DNA of 64,000 bases, from the NCBI RefSeq assembly GCF_016862915.1, contig NZ_BONW01000041.1:186001-250000 (forward strand), in the 5' to 3' direction. The position numbers and the translations under genes were made by a program. Positions 50,964 through 59,389 of the stretch are shown one piece after another; positions within the stretch are counted from its first letter, which is position 1, and every line of letters starts with the position of its first letter. This DNA comes from Plantactinospora endophytica (GTDB lineage Bacteria > Actinomycetota > Actinomycetes > Mycobacteriales > Micromonosporaceae). The notes under the pieces were generated by a model that was not told the DNA's origin, searched no databases, and worked only from the letters and a program-made list of their open reading frames with translations.

Positions 50964-52565
50964 ATGCTGATCGCACACGATCTCGGTACGACCGGCGACA
51001 AGGCGTCGCTGCACACCGACACCGGCGCCCTGGTCGGCGCGGTCACCGTCACCTATCCGACCCGGTACGCCCCCGGCGGGATCGCCGAACAGGATCCGGC
51101 GCACTGGTGGACGGCGCTGGCCGAGGCGACCCGGCAACTGCTGGCCCGGCACGACGTGCAGCCCGCCGAGGTGCGGGGGCTGGCGATCTCGGGTCAGATG
51201 ATGGGCGCGGTGCTGCTCGACTCGGCGTACGAGCCGGTGCGGCCGTCGATCATCTGGGCGGACACCCGGAGCGGGGCGCAGTGCGCCGAGCTGGTCGAGC
51301 GGATCGGGGCGGAGCGGGCGTACGAGCTGCTGGGGCATCGGCTGAACCCGACGTATTCGCTGACCAAGGTGATGTGGGTACGCGACCACGAGCCGGAGGT
51401 GTTCGGGCGGGTGCGGCACGTCTGCCTCGCCAAGGACTACGCCGTTTACCGGCTCACGGGTCGACTCGCCACCGACCCGTCCGACGCCTCGTCCACGAAC
51501 GCGTACGACCAGGAGCGGGGGACCTGGTCGGACGTGGTGCTCGGCGCCGCCGGGCTGGATCCGGCACTGTTGCCGGAGATCGTCCCCGCCACCGCCGTGG
51601 TCGGCACCGTGACTGCGGCGGCGGCGGAGGCGACCGGGCTGCAGGCCGGTACCCCGGTGCTGATGGGCGGCGGGGACGGGCCACTGGCGGCAGTCGGCGC
51701 CGGAGTGGTGTCGCCGGCCGACGGCGCGTACTGCTATCTCGGCTCGTCGTCCTGGGTCTCGCTGGCCGCGCCGCGCCCGCTGCACGATCCGGCCATGCGG
51801 ACGATGACCTTCGACCACGTGGTACCAGGGCACTACGTGCCGACCGCCACCATGCAGGCCGGCGGGGCATCGCTGGAGTGGATCGCCGACGTGCTGGAGC
51901 CAGCCGGTGACGGGGACCGGTTCGACCGGTTGGTCGAGGCGGCCGACACCGCCACGGCGGCCGGGGACGGGCTCTACTTCCTGCCACACCTGCTCGGCGA
52001 GCGGTCGCCGTACTGGGACCCGGAGGCGGCCGGGGCGTTCGTCGGGCTCCGCCGGCACCACGACCGGGCGCACCTGGTCCGGGCGGTGTTGGAGGGGGTG
52101 GCGTTCAACCTGCTCACCTGCGTCGACGCGTTCCGGGAGCATGGATTGCCGGTGGATCGGGTGGACGCGATCGGGGGTGGTGCGGCCAGTGACGTGTGGC
52201 TGCGGATCCTCGCCGACGTCTGGGGCGCCACCGTCCGCCGACGTTCCATAGTGGAGGAGGCGAACAGTCTCGGGGCGGCGGTGACGGCGGCGGTCGGGCT
52301 CGGCCTGGTCGACGACTTCGGCGCCGCCGGGAAACTCTCCGAGGTCACCGCCGAGTTCACCCCTGATCCGGGGCGACACGCCGACTACCGGCGCCGGCAC
52401 GCGATCTTCCTCGACGCGTACCGGCGGTTGGAACCGTGGAACGCGGCCCGGGGCGGAGAGCCGGCGGTCGGGTCGGCAGGCGGCGGGTCGGCGGGCGGGT
52501 CGGCGGGCGGCGAGTCGGCGGGCGGGTCGGATGGTGGCGGGTCGACGGGCGGTGGGTCGGCGTGA
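50964..52565 (+). CDS. FGGY-family carbohydrate kinase (xylulokinase-like)
   Basis: A 533-residue kinase. The first domain has HDLGTTGDKASLH (phosphate loop) and AISGQMMGAVLLD, followed by IIWADTRSG. The second has the GGGDGPLAAVGAGVV and AIGGGAASDVWLRILADV nucleotide-binding segments. It phosphorylates the imported sugar or polyol; the substrate cannot be told from sequence. The last 35 residues are Gly/Ser/Ala repeats (GGSAGGS type) absent from the family. Its stop overlaps the next GTG (GTGA). Confidence 0.88.
   Translation: MLIAHDLGTTGDKASLHTDTGALVGAVTVTYPTRYAPGGIAEQDPAHWWTALAEATRQLLARHDVQPAEVRGLAISGQMMGAVLLDSAYEPVRPSIIWADTRSGAQCAELVERIGAERAYELLGHRLNPTYSLTKVMWVRDHEPEVFGRVRHVCLAKDYAVYRLTGRLATDPSDASSTNAYDQERGTWSDVVLGAAGLDPALLPEIVPATAVVGTVTAAAAEATGLQAGTPVLMGGGDGPLAAVGAGVVSPADGAYCYLGSSSWVSLAAPRPLHDPAMRTMTFDHVVPGHYVPTATMQAGGASLEWIADVLEPAGDGDRFDRLVEAADTATAAGDGLYFLPHLLGERSPYWDPEAAGAFVGLRRHHDRAHLVRAVLEGVAFNLLTCVDAFREHGLPVDRVDAIGGGAASDVWLRILADVWGATVRRRSIVEEANSLGAAVTAAVGLGLVDDFGAAGKLSEVTAEFTPDPGRHADYRRRHAIFLDAYRRLEPWNAARGGEPAVGSAGGGSAGGSAGGESAGGSDGGGSTGGGSA
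52462..52564 (+). repeat. GGCGGGTCG-type tandem repeats at the FGGY kinase 3' end
   Basis: About ten imperfect units of 9-12 bp built on GGCGGGTCG encode the Gly/Ser tail of the kinase. They end exactly at its stop codon, which is also the start of the following dehydrogenase gene. Confidence 0.75.
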
Positions 52566-53620
52566 GCGGGCGGAACGTGCTGGTCACCTCGCGGTCGTTC
52601 TCGTCCGGCTCCCGGGACCTGCTCGGCGAGCTGCACGCCGCCGGCCTGACGGTGGTACGCGGCCCGACCGACCACCGGCTCGACGCGCTGCGTCCACTGC
52701 TGGCCGACTCTGTCGGCTGGATCGCCGGCACCGCCCCGGTGACCGAGGCACACCTCGCCGCCGCCCCCCGACTTGCGATCCTGGCCCGGTACGGCGTCGG
52801 GGTCGACGCGGTGGACCTGACCTCGGCGGCGGCACACGGTGTCGTGGTGACCAACACCCCGGGGGCGAACACCGAGGCGGTGGCCGACCTGACCATCGGA
52901 CTGCTGCTCGCCGTACTGCGCGGCATCCCGGCCGGGGACCGTCGGGTTCGGGCGGGGGAGTGGAGCGTGTCCCGGGGCCGGGAACTCGGCGCGTCGACGG
53001 TCGGGCTCGTCGGGTACGGCCGGATCGGGCGGGCGGTGGCGGCGCGGCTGCGCGGGTTCGGGGCCGAGCTGTTGGCGTACGACCCGATGTTGGACGCGGC
53101 GGCGATCCGGGCGGCGGGTGCCGAACCGGCGGACCTGGCCGACCTGCCCCGCCGCTGTAGCGTGGTTTCGCTGCACGCCCCCGGCGGCAGCCGGCCGCTG
53201 GTCGACGCCGACTGGCTGGCCGGGGCCGGGGACGGGCTGATCCTGGTCAACACCGCCCGCGCCGACCTCGTCGACGAGCCGGCTCTTGTGGAGGCACTGC
53301 GTAGCGGCACGATTGCCGGGTACGCCGCCGACACCCTCGACACGGAGTCGACCGGTGCCGGTTCGCCGCTGCTCGCCGAGGATCTGGCCGACCGGGTTGT
53401 CCTGACCCCGCACCTCGGGGCGCAGACCGTGGAGGCTATCGACCGGATGGGCTCGCTCGCCGTGGCCGACCTGCTGGCGGTGCTCGGCGGCGACACTCCG
53501 AAGCATCCCGTCCGGACGGCCGACGGGCCAGGCTCGGATTCGGATTCGGATTCGGGCTCGGGCTTGGGTTCGGGCTCGGGCTCGGGCTGGGGTTCGGGCC
53601 TGGGTTCGGGCTCGGGGTGA
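52562..53620 (+). CDS. D-2-hydroxyacid dehydrogenase (phosphoglycerate dehydrogenase-like)
   Basis: A 352-residue NAD-dependent dehydrogenase. The Rossmann loop is GLVGYGRIGRAVAARLRGFG; the catalytic Arg is in NTARADLVDEPAL and the catalytic His in LTPHLGAQT. It would oxidise or reduce a 2-hydroxy acid, possibly a phosphorylated sugar acid. It lacks the ACT-type serine-sensing domain of SerA. The C terminus is an abnormal tail of about 30 Ser/Gly/Asp residues. The GTG start lies in the kinase stop. Confidence 0.85.
   Translation: MSGRNVLVTSRSFSSGSRDLLGELHAAGLTVVRGPTDHRLDALRPLLADSVGWIAGTAPVTEAHLAAAPRLAILARYGVGVDAVDLTSAAAHGVVVTNTPGANTEAVADLTIGLLLAVLRGIPAGDRRVRAGEWSVSRGRELGASTVGLVGYGRIGRAVAARLRGFGAELLAYDPMLDAAAIRAAGAEPADLADLPRRCSVVSLHAPGGSRPLVDADWLAGAGDGLILVNTARADLVDEPALVEALRSGTIAGYAADTLDTESTGAGSPLLAEDLADRVVLTPHLGAQTVEAIDRMGSLAVADLLAVLGGDTPKHPVRTADGPGSDSDSDSGSGLGSGSGSGWGSGLGSGSG
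53529..53617 (+). repeat. Hexanucleotide GGCTCG-type tandem repeat at the dehydrogenase 3' end
   Basis: Some 14 imperfect units of GGNTCG (GGATTCG, GGCTCG, GGTTCG) run to the stop codon and encode the Ser/Gly/Asp tail. Such a tract should vary in length between strains. Confidence 0.8.
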
Positions 53621-53683
53621 GCGGCTGGCGGCGGCTACCGGGTGTGGGCGAGGACCAGGGCAAGGGCAAGAGGGGGATCAGTG

Positions 53684-54658
53684 GTGGACTCGGCGGGGAC
53701 CGACGGCGGCGGACGTACCGGATCGGCTGACGGGGGGTCGGACGGCGCCGGCTACATGGGTTTCGTCGGGGTGACCACCGGCGGCTCGTCGATCAACCGG
53801 GTCTTTCCGAGGTGGGCGGAGATCCTCGGGCTGCCGACCGACCGGCTGGTCGGGCACGACCTGCCGCTGGACGCCGACGACGCGCAGTATCGGGACCTGG
53901 TCAAGCGGATCCGCGACGACCCGGCGCACCTGGGCGCGCTGGTGACCACCCACAAGCTGCGGCTCTATCAGGCGGCGCACGACCTCTTCGACGAGGTGGA
54001 CGAGTTCGCGCAGCTCTGCGGCGAGATCTCCAGCATCGCGAAGCGGGACGGCAAGCTGGTCGGGGGCGCCAAGGACCCGATAACCGCCGGCCTCGCCGTG
54101 CAGGACTTCCTGCCGGATGGTTATTTCGGGGCGACCGGGGCCGAGGTGGTCTGCCTGGGTGCGGGTGGCGCCGGGACGGCGCTGGTCTGGTATCTCGGCC
54201 AGCGGGCCGACCGGCCGCGCCGGATCGTCTGCACCGACACCGACCCGAGCCGGCTCGCCCACCTGCGCGGCGTTGTCGAGCGGGGCGGCCTGCCGACCGA
54301 CCTCGTCGGGTACCGGCTGGTTGCCGATTCCGGCGATATCGGCGCGCTGCTCGACGCGCTTCCGGACGGCAGCCTGGTGGTCAACGCGACCGGCCTCGGC
54401 AAAGATCGGCCCGGTACGCCGCTGCCGCCCGGCGCCCGACTGCCCCGGGACGGCTACGCCTGGGACTTCAACTACCGGGGCAGCCTGGAGTTCCTGCACC
54501 AGGCTGTCGCGCAACGGGACGAGCGTGGGCTGACCGTGGTCGACGGCTGGCGGTACTTCATCCACGGCTGGAGCCAGGCGATCGCCGAGATCTTCGGCGT
54601 ACCCGTGGATCCGCCGACGGTCCGGCGGCTGTCGGCGGCGGCCGAGGCGGTGCGGTGA
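53684..54658 (+). CDS. Shikimate dehydrogenase-like (AroE-family) protein
   Basis: A 324-residue AroE-family protein. The N-terminal domain has VGVTTGGSSINRVFPRW, the catalytic-Lys segment VTTHKLRLYQ and GGAKDPITAGLA, where Asp takes the place of the NTD motif Asp. The cofactor loop is VVCLGAGGAGTALVWYLG. It is longer and more divergent than biosynthetic AroE and lies in a catabolic operon, so it probably oxidises another cyclic or linear polyol derivative. GTGs at 53681 and 53684 are both possible after AGGGGG. The first 25 residues are Gly/Ser/Asp-rich. The next gene starts 13 bp downstream. Confidence 0.8.
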   Translation: MDSAGTDGGGRTGSADGGSDGAGYMGFVGVTTGGSSINRVFPRWAEILGLPTDRLVGHDLPLDADDAQYRDLVKRIRDDPAHLGALVTTHKLRLYQAAHDLFDEVDEFAQLCGEISSIAKRDGKLVGGAKDPITAGLAVQDFLPDGYFGATGAEVVCLGAGGAGTALVWYLGQRADRPRRIVCTDTDPSRLAHLRGVVERGGLPTDLVGYRLVADSGDIGALLDALPDGSLVVNATGLGKDRPGTPLPPGARLPRDGYAWDFNYRGSLEFLHQAVAQRDERGLTVVDGWRYFIHGWSQAIAEIFGVPVDPPTVRRLSAAAEAVR

Positions 54659-54671
54659 GCGGGGTCAGCTC

Positions 54672-55679
54672 GTGAGTTTCGTTCGGACCGTGCTCGGCGA
54701 CGTGCCGCCGGAACTGCTCGGTCCGACCGACTACCACGAGCACCTGTTCCAGGTCACCCCGCTGCTGCCCGGCGACGAACTGGACGACGAGCCGGCCAGT
54801 CGGACGGAGACCGGATTGTTGTTCGCCGCCGGCATCACCGCGATGGTCGAGGCGACGCCGGTCGGGCTGGGGCGGGATCCGGTGGCGGTGGCCAGGATCA
54901 GCGCCGCGACCGGGATGCGGGTGGTGGCGACGACGGGCGCGCACCGGGAGGCGCACTACGGGCCGGACCATCCGCTGGTCACGGCCGCCGAGGCAGACCT
55001 GGCCGCCCGATTCCACGCCGACCTCGTGGACGGCTGCCCGGTCCGCGACATCGGATCAAAATCTGCGGGTACGACGGGCGCGTTGGACGCTTTCGGTGGT
55101 GCGGGTGTGGCGCTGGGTCCGGAGGGGCGGCCGGTGCGGGCCGGGCTGTTGAAGGCGGGAATCGGGTACTGGTCGATCAGCACGTTCGAGCGTCGGGTGC
55201 TGGGGGCGGTGGCTGCCGCACACCGGTTGACGGGTGCTGCGGTGATGGTGCACCTGGAGCATGGGAGTGCTGCTCACGAGGTGCTTGATCTGCTGGGGGC
55301 GGATGGTGTCGAGGCGGGGCGGGTGGTGTTGGCGCACGCGGATCGGAACCCGGATCCGGGGCTACACGTGGAACTCGCCCAGCGCGGTGCGTACCTCGGC
55401 TATGACGGGATGGCCCGGCATCGGGAGCGGCCGGACAGTGCGCTTATCGAGTTGATCGAGGCGGTGTGCGGGGAGGGGATGGCCGGTCACCTGCTGCTCG
55501 GCGGCGACGTCGCCCGCCGCAGCCGGTACGTCGGGTACGGCGGAATGCCGGGGCTGGCCTACCTCCCGAACCGCTTCCTACCCCGCCTGCGCACGCACCT
55601 CGGCCCGGACGTCCTACGCCGGATCATGGTCGACGCGCCGGCTCGGGCGTTCACCTGGAGCAAAGGCCCTGCTGTTTAA
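54672..55679 (+). CDS. Phosphotriesterase-family lactonase-like protein
   Basis: A 335-residue metal-dependent hydrolase of the PTE family. Metal ligands are in DYHEHLF (HxH), the bridging Lys region is GLLKAGIGYW, the His ligands are in VHLEHG and VLAHADRN, and the Asp ligand is in LLLGGDVARRSR. Several cog1735 members hydrolyse sugar lactones or lactone phosphates, which would fit a route with a kinase and dehydrogenases. It is the last gene of the sugar module. No clear terminator follows. Confidence 0.82.
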   Translation: MSFVRTVLGDVPPELLGPTDYHEHLFQVTPLLPGDELDDEPASRTETGLLFAAGITAMVEATPVGLGRDPVAVARISAATGMRVVATTGAHREAHYGPDHPLVTAAEADLAARFHADLVDGCPVRDIGSKSAGTTGALDAFGGAGVALGPEGRPVRAGLLKAGIGYWSISTFERRVLGAVAAAHRLTGAAVMVHLEHGSAAHEVLDLLGADGVEAGRVVLAHADRNPDPGLHVELAQRGAYLGYDGMARHRERPDSALIELIEAVCGEGMAGHLLLGGDVARRSRYVGYGGMPGLAYLPNRFLPRLRTHLGPDVLRRIMVDAPARAFTWSKGPAV

Positions 55680-55826
55680 GGGAAATAGTGCCTTCCCGAT
55701 GGGGCGGTAGGAACTGTTTCGCTGAACTAGCACGATCTCCAGGTGCCCCGGCCGCCCGCGCAACCCTGGTGGTGGGCGATTCGTTGGTGCCCACGGGGGA
55801 GGGGACAGGGGCGGACAGGGCGGGCG

Positions 55827-57062
55827 ATGGTGGCGGGAGGCGGTGCCGGGCTGTTGCGCTCGGCGACGAGTTCGGGTCGCGCCTCGTTCTTGGAACTCTT
55901 CTTCGACCTGGCGTTCGTCTTTGCCCTCACCCGGGTCTCGCAACGGTTCGCCGACCTCGGCAACGAGGCCGGCTGGGCGCTCGTCACCGGGCTCGGTCGT
56001 ACCCTGCTGCTGTTCCTCGCGCTCTGGTTGGTCTGGTCGCACACCACCTGGATCACCAGTCGCTACGAGCCGGAGCGGTCGATGATCCAGGTGATCGTGG
56101 TCGGCACCATGTTCGCCAGCCTGGTGATGGCGGTGGCGCTGCCGCGCGCGATGGAGGAGCGGGCGTTGCCGTTCGCGGTCGCGTACCTGGTGGTGATGGT
56201 GATCCGGCCCCTGGTGATCGCCGCCGCGCTGCGGGGCCATCCGCGCCGACGGGTGGCGCTCCGGCTCGCCCCGTGGGCGGCGGCGACCGCGCCGCTCTGG
56301 CTGGTCGGCGCGCTGGGCCCGGACGAGCTCCGCCTGCCGCTCTGGGCTGCCGCGCTCGCCGTGGACTACCTCGGCTGGACTCTGGGCTGGCCGCTGCCGT
56401 GGCTGGGAGCGGCGACGGTGGGTGGTTGGCGGATCGCCGGGGAGCATCTGGCCGAACGTCACCAGCAGATGTTCCTTATCGCGCTCGGCGAATCGATCTG
56501 GGTCATCGGCATCATCTTCAGCGGCGTGGGCTATTCCGCAGGGCGGGCCGCCGCCTTCACGGTCGCCTTCATCACCAGCGTGCTGCTGTGGCGGATCTAC
56601 TTCTACCGCGCGGGCCTGTTGCTGACCCAGGCGTTGGAGCGGTCACGTTCACCCGGCCGGTTGGGTGCGGCGTCACAACGGACGCACGCGGTGCTCGTGC
56701 TCAGCGTGCTCGTCACTGCGGTCTCCTACGAGCTGGTGATCGGCCAGCCGTACGGGGAGGCGCGGCCGACGTGGCTTCTGTTCGTGGTGGGTGGTCCGGC
56801 GCTATTCCTCGTCGCCCGGTTGCGGCTGGAGTACGAGATCTTCGGCCGGGTTTCCCGCTCGCAGATGATCGGCCTGGTAGTCCTGCTGCTGGCCGTCGCG
56901 GGGTTGGTGCGCTGGCCGCCGATGGTCGGGCTGAGCGCGGCGGCCGGGGTGCTGGCCCTTGTCGCGCTGCTCGAAGCGTTGCGAAGTCGGCATCGGCCGC
57001 TGGAGGAATCCGCCTCGCCGATCGGGCGGGAGAAGCCTGGCAATCACGGATCCGAGGCGTGA
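55827..57062 (+). CDS. ltrA: Low-temperature-requirement A (LtrA)-family membrane protein
   Basis: A 411-residue polytopic membrane protein. The LtrA hallmark near the N terminus is SFLELFFDLAFVFALTR (about residues 21-37), followed by about ten hydrophobic helices and HQQMFLIALGESIWVIG, a conserved family segment. The biochemical role is not established. I chose the ATG at 55827 since the conserved part starts just after it; earlier in-frame codons lack support. Confidence 0.85.
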   Translation: MVAGGGAGLLRSATSSGRASFLELFFDLAFVFALTRVSQRFADLGNEAGWALVTGLGRTLLLFLALWLVWSHTTWITSRYEPERSMIQVIVVGTMFASLVMAVALPRAMEERALPFAVAYLVVMVIRPLVIAAALRGHPRRRVALRLAPWAAATAPLWLVGALGPDELRLPLWAAALAVDYLGWTLGWPLPWLGAATVGGWRIAGEHLAERHQQMFLIALGESIWVIGIIFSGVGYSAGRAAAFTVAFITSVLLWRIYFYRAGLLLTQALERSRSPGRLGAASQRTHAVLVLSVLVTAVSYELVIGQPYGEARPTWLLFVVGGPALFLVARLRLEYEIFGRVSRSQMIGLVVLLLAVAGLVRWPPMVGLSAAAGVLALVALLEALRSRHRPLEESASPIGREKPGNHGSEA

Positions 57063-57130
57063 TCGCGCGAGCTACTGAAGCGCTCCGTCGTCCCCGAAGC
57101 TGTGCCAACTCACCTGTCTTGTGGGCGGGA

Positions 57131-57742
57131 TCAGGCATCCGCCGGGTTGGCAGGATTGGACGCGGCATGAGCCCGCAGCAGTCCCTCGACGCCGTCTAGG
57201 AAGGTGTCGCAGACCAGCGTCGAGTCGAACAGGCAGCCGGCGGCCATGGCGCCGTCGCGCAGCATGACGAAGTGTCGGGCGGCGGCCTCGGCGGGCGCTT
57301 CGTGGATGCGTGCCAGCAGTTCCGTGACGGTTTCCAGGAACCACTGGCGGTGGGCGAGCACCGCCCGGTGCGCCGGGTGATCGGGGTCGGGATACTCGGC
57401 AGCGGCGTTGAGGAAGGCGCAGCCGCGGAAACCGGGAGACTGGATGCCCTGGGCGATCGACTCGCTGAGAGCCCGGAGGGTGTCGGCCGCCGATAGCGCG
57501 CCGTCGGCAGCCCTGTCCGCCTGGGCGCGCATGGCCTGGTCGACCTGGCTCAGGTAGGCCAGAACGAGATCCTCCTTGCCGGGGAAGTGCCGATAGAGGG
57601 TGGACCGGGTCACCTGCGCTTCGGCGACGATGCGGTCGATGCCGACCGAGTGGATGCCCTCTCCGTAAAAGATCCTTGTCGCCGTGTTGAGCAGCCGGGA
57701 CCGGGCTTCGGACGGCTGGCCTCCGGATTCTCCACGCGCCAT
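57131..57742 (-). CDS. TetR-family transcriptional regulator
   Basis: About 203 residues. The N-terminal HTH spans residues about 10-55 (SRLLNTATRIFYGEGIHSVGIDRI, VTRSTLYRHFPGKEDLVLAYL, read in parts). The C-terminal domain has FRGCAFLNAAAEYPDPDHPAH, like regulators of the YxaF/LmrA type. Starts at 57742 and 57751 (both ATG) are possible. It is divergent from the membrane protein at 57952, with two palindromic operators between them. Confidence 0.88.
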   Translation of the reverse strand: MARGESGGQPSEARSRLLNTATRIFYGEGIHSVGIDRIVAEAQVTRSTLYRHFPGKEDLVLAYLSQVDQAMRAQADRAADGALSAADTLRALSESIAQGIQSPGFRGCAFLNAAAEYPDPDHPAHRAVLAHRQWFLETVTELLARIHEAPAEAAARHFVMLRDGAMAAGCLFDSTLVCDTFLDGVEGLLRAHAASNPANPADA

Positions 57743-57761
57743 GGCTCCCATAGTAGCGGAT

Positions 57762-57775
57762 AGAACGTTCGGTCT
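57762..57775. promoter_or_regulatory. TetR operator A
   Basis: AGAACG-TT-CGGTCT, a palindrome with one mismatch, lies just upstream of the TetR gene and matches operator B at 57814. Followed by TTGACG, a -35-like word for the rightward promoter. Confidence 0.6.
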
Positions 57776-57813
57776 TGACGCCGTCCGGTCGCGGTGTCAT
57801 CGTTGCCCAAGAC

Positions 57814-57827
57814 AGAACGTTCGTTCT
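57814..57827. promoter_or_regulatory. TetR operator B
   Basis: AGAACG-TT-CGTTCT is a perfect palindrome, 52 bp (about five helical turns) from operator A. Two same-face sites in a divergent gap suggest that the TetR protein represses both itself and the membrane protein gene. Confidence 0.65.
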
Positions 57828-57951
57828 TGTTGACGGGGCATGCGGCTTCGTGCAGGCAGGGTCGAATTCGCCGCAGGAGGGCTGTTCACCCGATTCGTCT
57901 GTGGAGTCCGTTGACCGCAGGCCCGAACCGAGCAATATCGGAAGGATCACC

Positions 57952-58509
57952 GTGACCCCTCTTGCTGCACCTGCCATCCCGGCAGCGGCATCCGCCCTGC
58001 GGCGGCTGTACCTCGTCCGCTTTGCGTTCGCCGTCGTCTGGGCCGTCGTGATGTTCGCGACCGCGTCGCACCTCGGTCCGCTCGCTGTCACGCTGCTCGT
58101 GCTGTATCCGCTGTTCGACGTCTTCGCCGCGCTCGTCGACGCTCGTTCGTCGCGCGCCACCGGACCGGTGCTCGGTCTTCACGTGAACGTCGCTGTCAGC
58201 CTGCTCACCGCTGTCGGCGTGGCCATCGCCTCCGCGTCCGGAATCCCCGCGGTCCTGCGCGTCTGGGGCGCCTGGGCGATCGTGGCCGGGGTGGTACAGC
58301 TGATCGTGGCCATCAACCGCCGCAAGATGGGCGGCCAGTGGCCAATGATCATCAGTGGCGCCATCTCCGCGCTCGCCGGCACCTCGTTCATCGTGATGGC
58401 CGGAGCGGACGGTGCCACGCTGACCAACGTGGCCGGATACGCCATCCCCGGCGGCATCTTCTTCCTTGTCTCGGCGCTCCGCCTCGGCCGCGTCGCCAAG
58501 GAGAACTGA
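57952..58509 (+). CDS. DUF308/HdeD-like small membrane protein
   Basis: A 185-residue protein with six hydrophobic helices arranged as three hairpins (FAFAVVWAVVMFAT, LAVTLLVLYPLFDVFAAL, VNVAVSLLTAVGVAIA, VWGAWAIVAGVVQLIV, and so on), resembling the HdeD/DUF308 group. The start is GTG at 57952 with GGAAGG upstream. Probably controlled by the divergent TetR protein. Function unknown; HdeD in Escherichia coli is linked to acid stress. Confidence 0.7.
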   Translation: MTPLAAPAIPAAASALRRLYLVRFAFAVVWAVVMFATASHLGPLAVTLLVLYPLFDVFAALVDARSSRATGPVLGLHVNVAVSLLTAVGVAIASASGIPAVLRVWGAWAIVAGVVQLIVAINRRKMGGQWPMIISGAISALAGTSFIVMAGADGATLTNVAGYAIPGGIFFLVSALRLGRVAKEN

Positions 58510-58583
58510 GCAGTGGGAAGCGGAGGATGCGTTCGGGTGCCCCGGCTGCGGGAGCCCTCGATCTGAGCAAGGGCCATCCCGAG

Positions 58584-58862
58584 CTACAAGATGGGTAGAT
58601 CGGCCCCGAGATCGCGGAGCCGGTCCGGCTGGACGTACAGGGCTGCTCGGACGGCGGCGAAGGAGACGGCTGGGGCACGTCTGGTTCGGTCGGCGTCTTG
58701 GACGATCCGGCTGATCATGCCGAGCCGGACCTTGGCCTCGGTCAGCCGTGCCTCAAGGAGGCGGAGGGCCTGCTGGCAGGAGGCAAGTTCGGCTTGCAGG
58801 CGCTCGTTCTGTTGTTTCAGCCTCGTCGGGGGTGGCGGGTCGGGGTACTCGTCCAGTCGCAC
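58584..58862 (-). CDS. Small coiled-coil protein of unknown function
   Basis: A 92-residue protein. The middle is a clear coiled coil (LKQQNERLQAELASCQQALR, then LLEARLTEAKVRL). The N terminus is Pro-rich (DEYPDPPPPT). The GTG start at 58862 has GAGGAGAG upstream, which supports it as a real gene. It is divergent from the HTH gene at 59080. Confidence 0.55.
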   Translation of the reverse strand: MRLDEYPDPPPPTRLKQQNERLQAELASCQQALRLLEARLTEAKVRLGMISRIVQDADRTRRAPAVSFAAVRAALYVQPDRLRDLGADLPIL

Positions 58863-59079
58863 GGGCTTGCTCTCCTCGGCAGGTGGGCGGGTGGGGCTGC
58901 CGCCGGGCGCCGGAGGACTGGAAGAGGACCGGCGGCAGCTCCCGTTCAGCGCCCCGCCCGACCGCTCGCAATGGCTACCCGGACGGGGGCCCTGCCCGAT
59001 CGTCCCGCGAAGGCACGCCCCTGCGCAAGTGTGTAGAGCAATGTGTCAGATGAATCTACCGGAGAAGATTGGGTAGGCC

Positions 59080-59328
59080 ATGCTGGTGAGTACGGTCGCG
59101 CCCATGGCCAAGTTGCCCGGTCCGCTCGTCGGACCTGCGGAGATACAGGCGATGCTGGGCGTTGGCAGGTCGCGGGCACGGCAGATCATCAACCAGCGGA
59201 ATTTCCCGGAGCCCTACCAGACGCTTATCGGCGGGTCCGTCTGGGTCCGTGCCGAGGTCGAGGCTTGGATCAAGAAGCACCGCCAGCCTCGACCGCCAGT
59301 CAGCGACGACGAGGACGAGCCGGGCTGA
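59080..59328 (+). CDS. Small AlpA/excisionase-like helix-turn-helix protein
   Basis: An 82-residue protein with a MerR/AlpA-type DNA-binding core: VGPAEIQAMLGVGRSRARQIINQRNFPEPY, then GGSVWVRAEVEAWIKKH, read in parts. Such proteins act as excisionases or local regulators of mobile or accessory genes. ATG at 59080 or 59104 could be the start; the core begins right after the second. No integrase or other mobile-element gene is nearby. Confidence 0.7.
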   Translation: MLVSTVAPMAKLPGPLVGPAEIQAMLGVGRSRARQIINQRNFPEPYQTLIGGSVWVRAEVEAWIKKHRQPRPPVSDDEDEPG

Positions 59329-59389
59329 GGAAACAGACCCGATGACCGGTTCCAGCGATTATCAGGAGCGCCTCGGGCACGGGCAGGCA

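Noticed and set aside
55705-55725. GTTTCG-CTGAAC before the LtrA-like gene as an IclR-type site
   Set aside because: Half-sites and spacing do not match the recurring palindrome.
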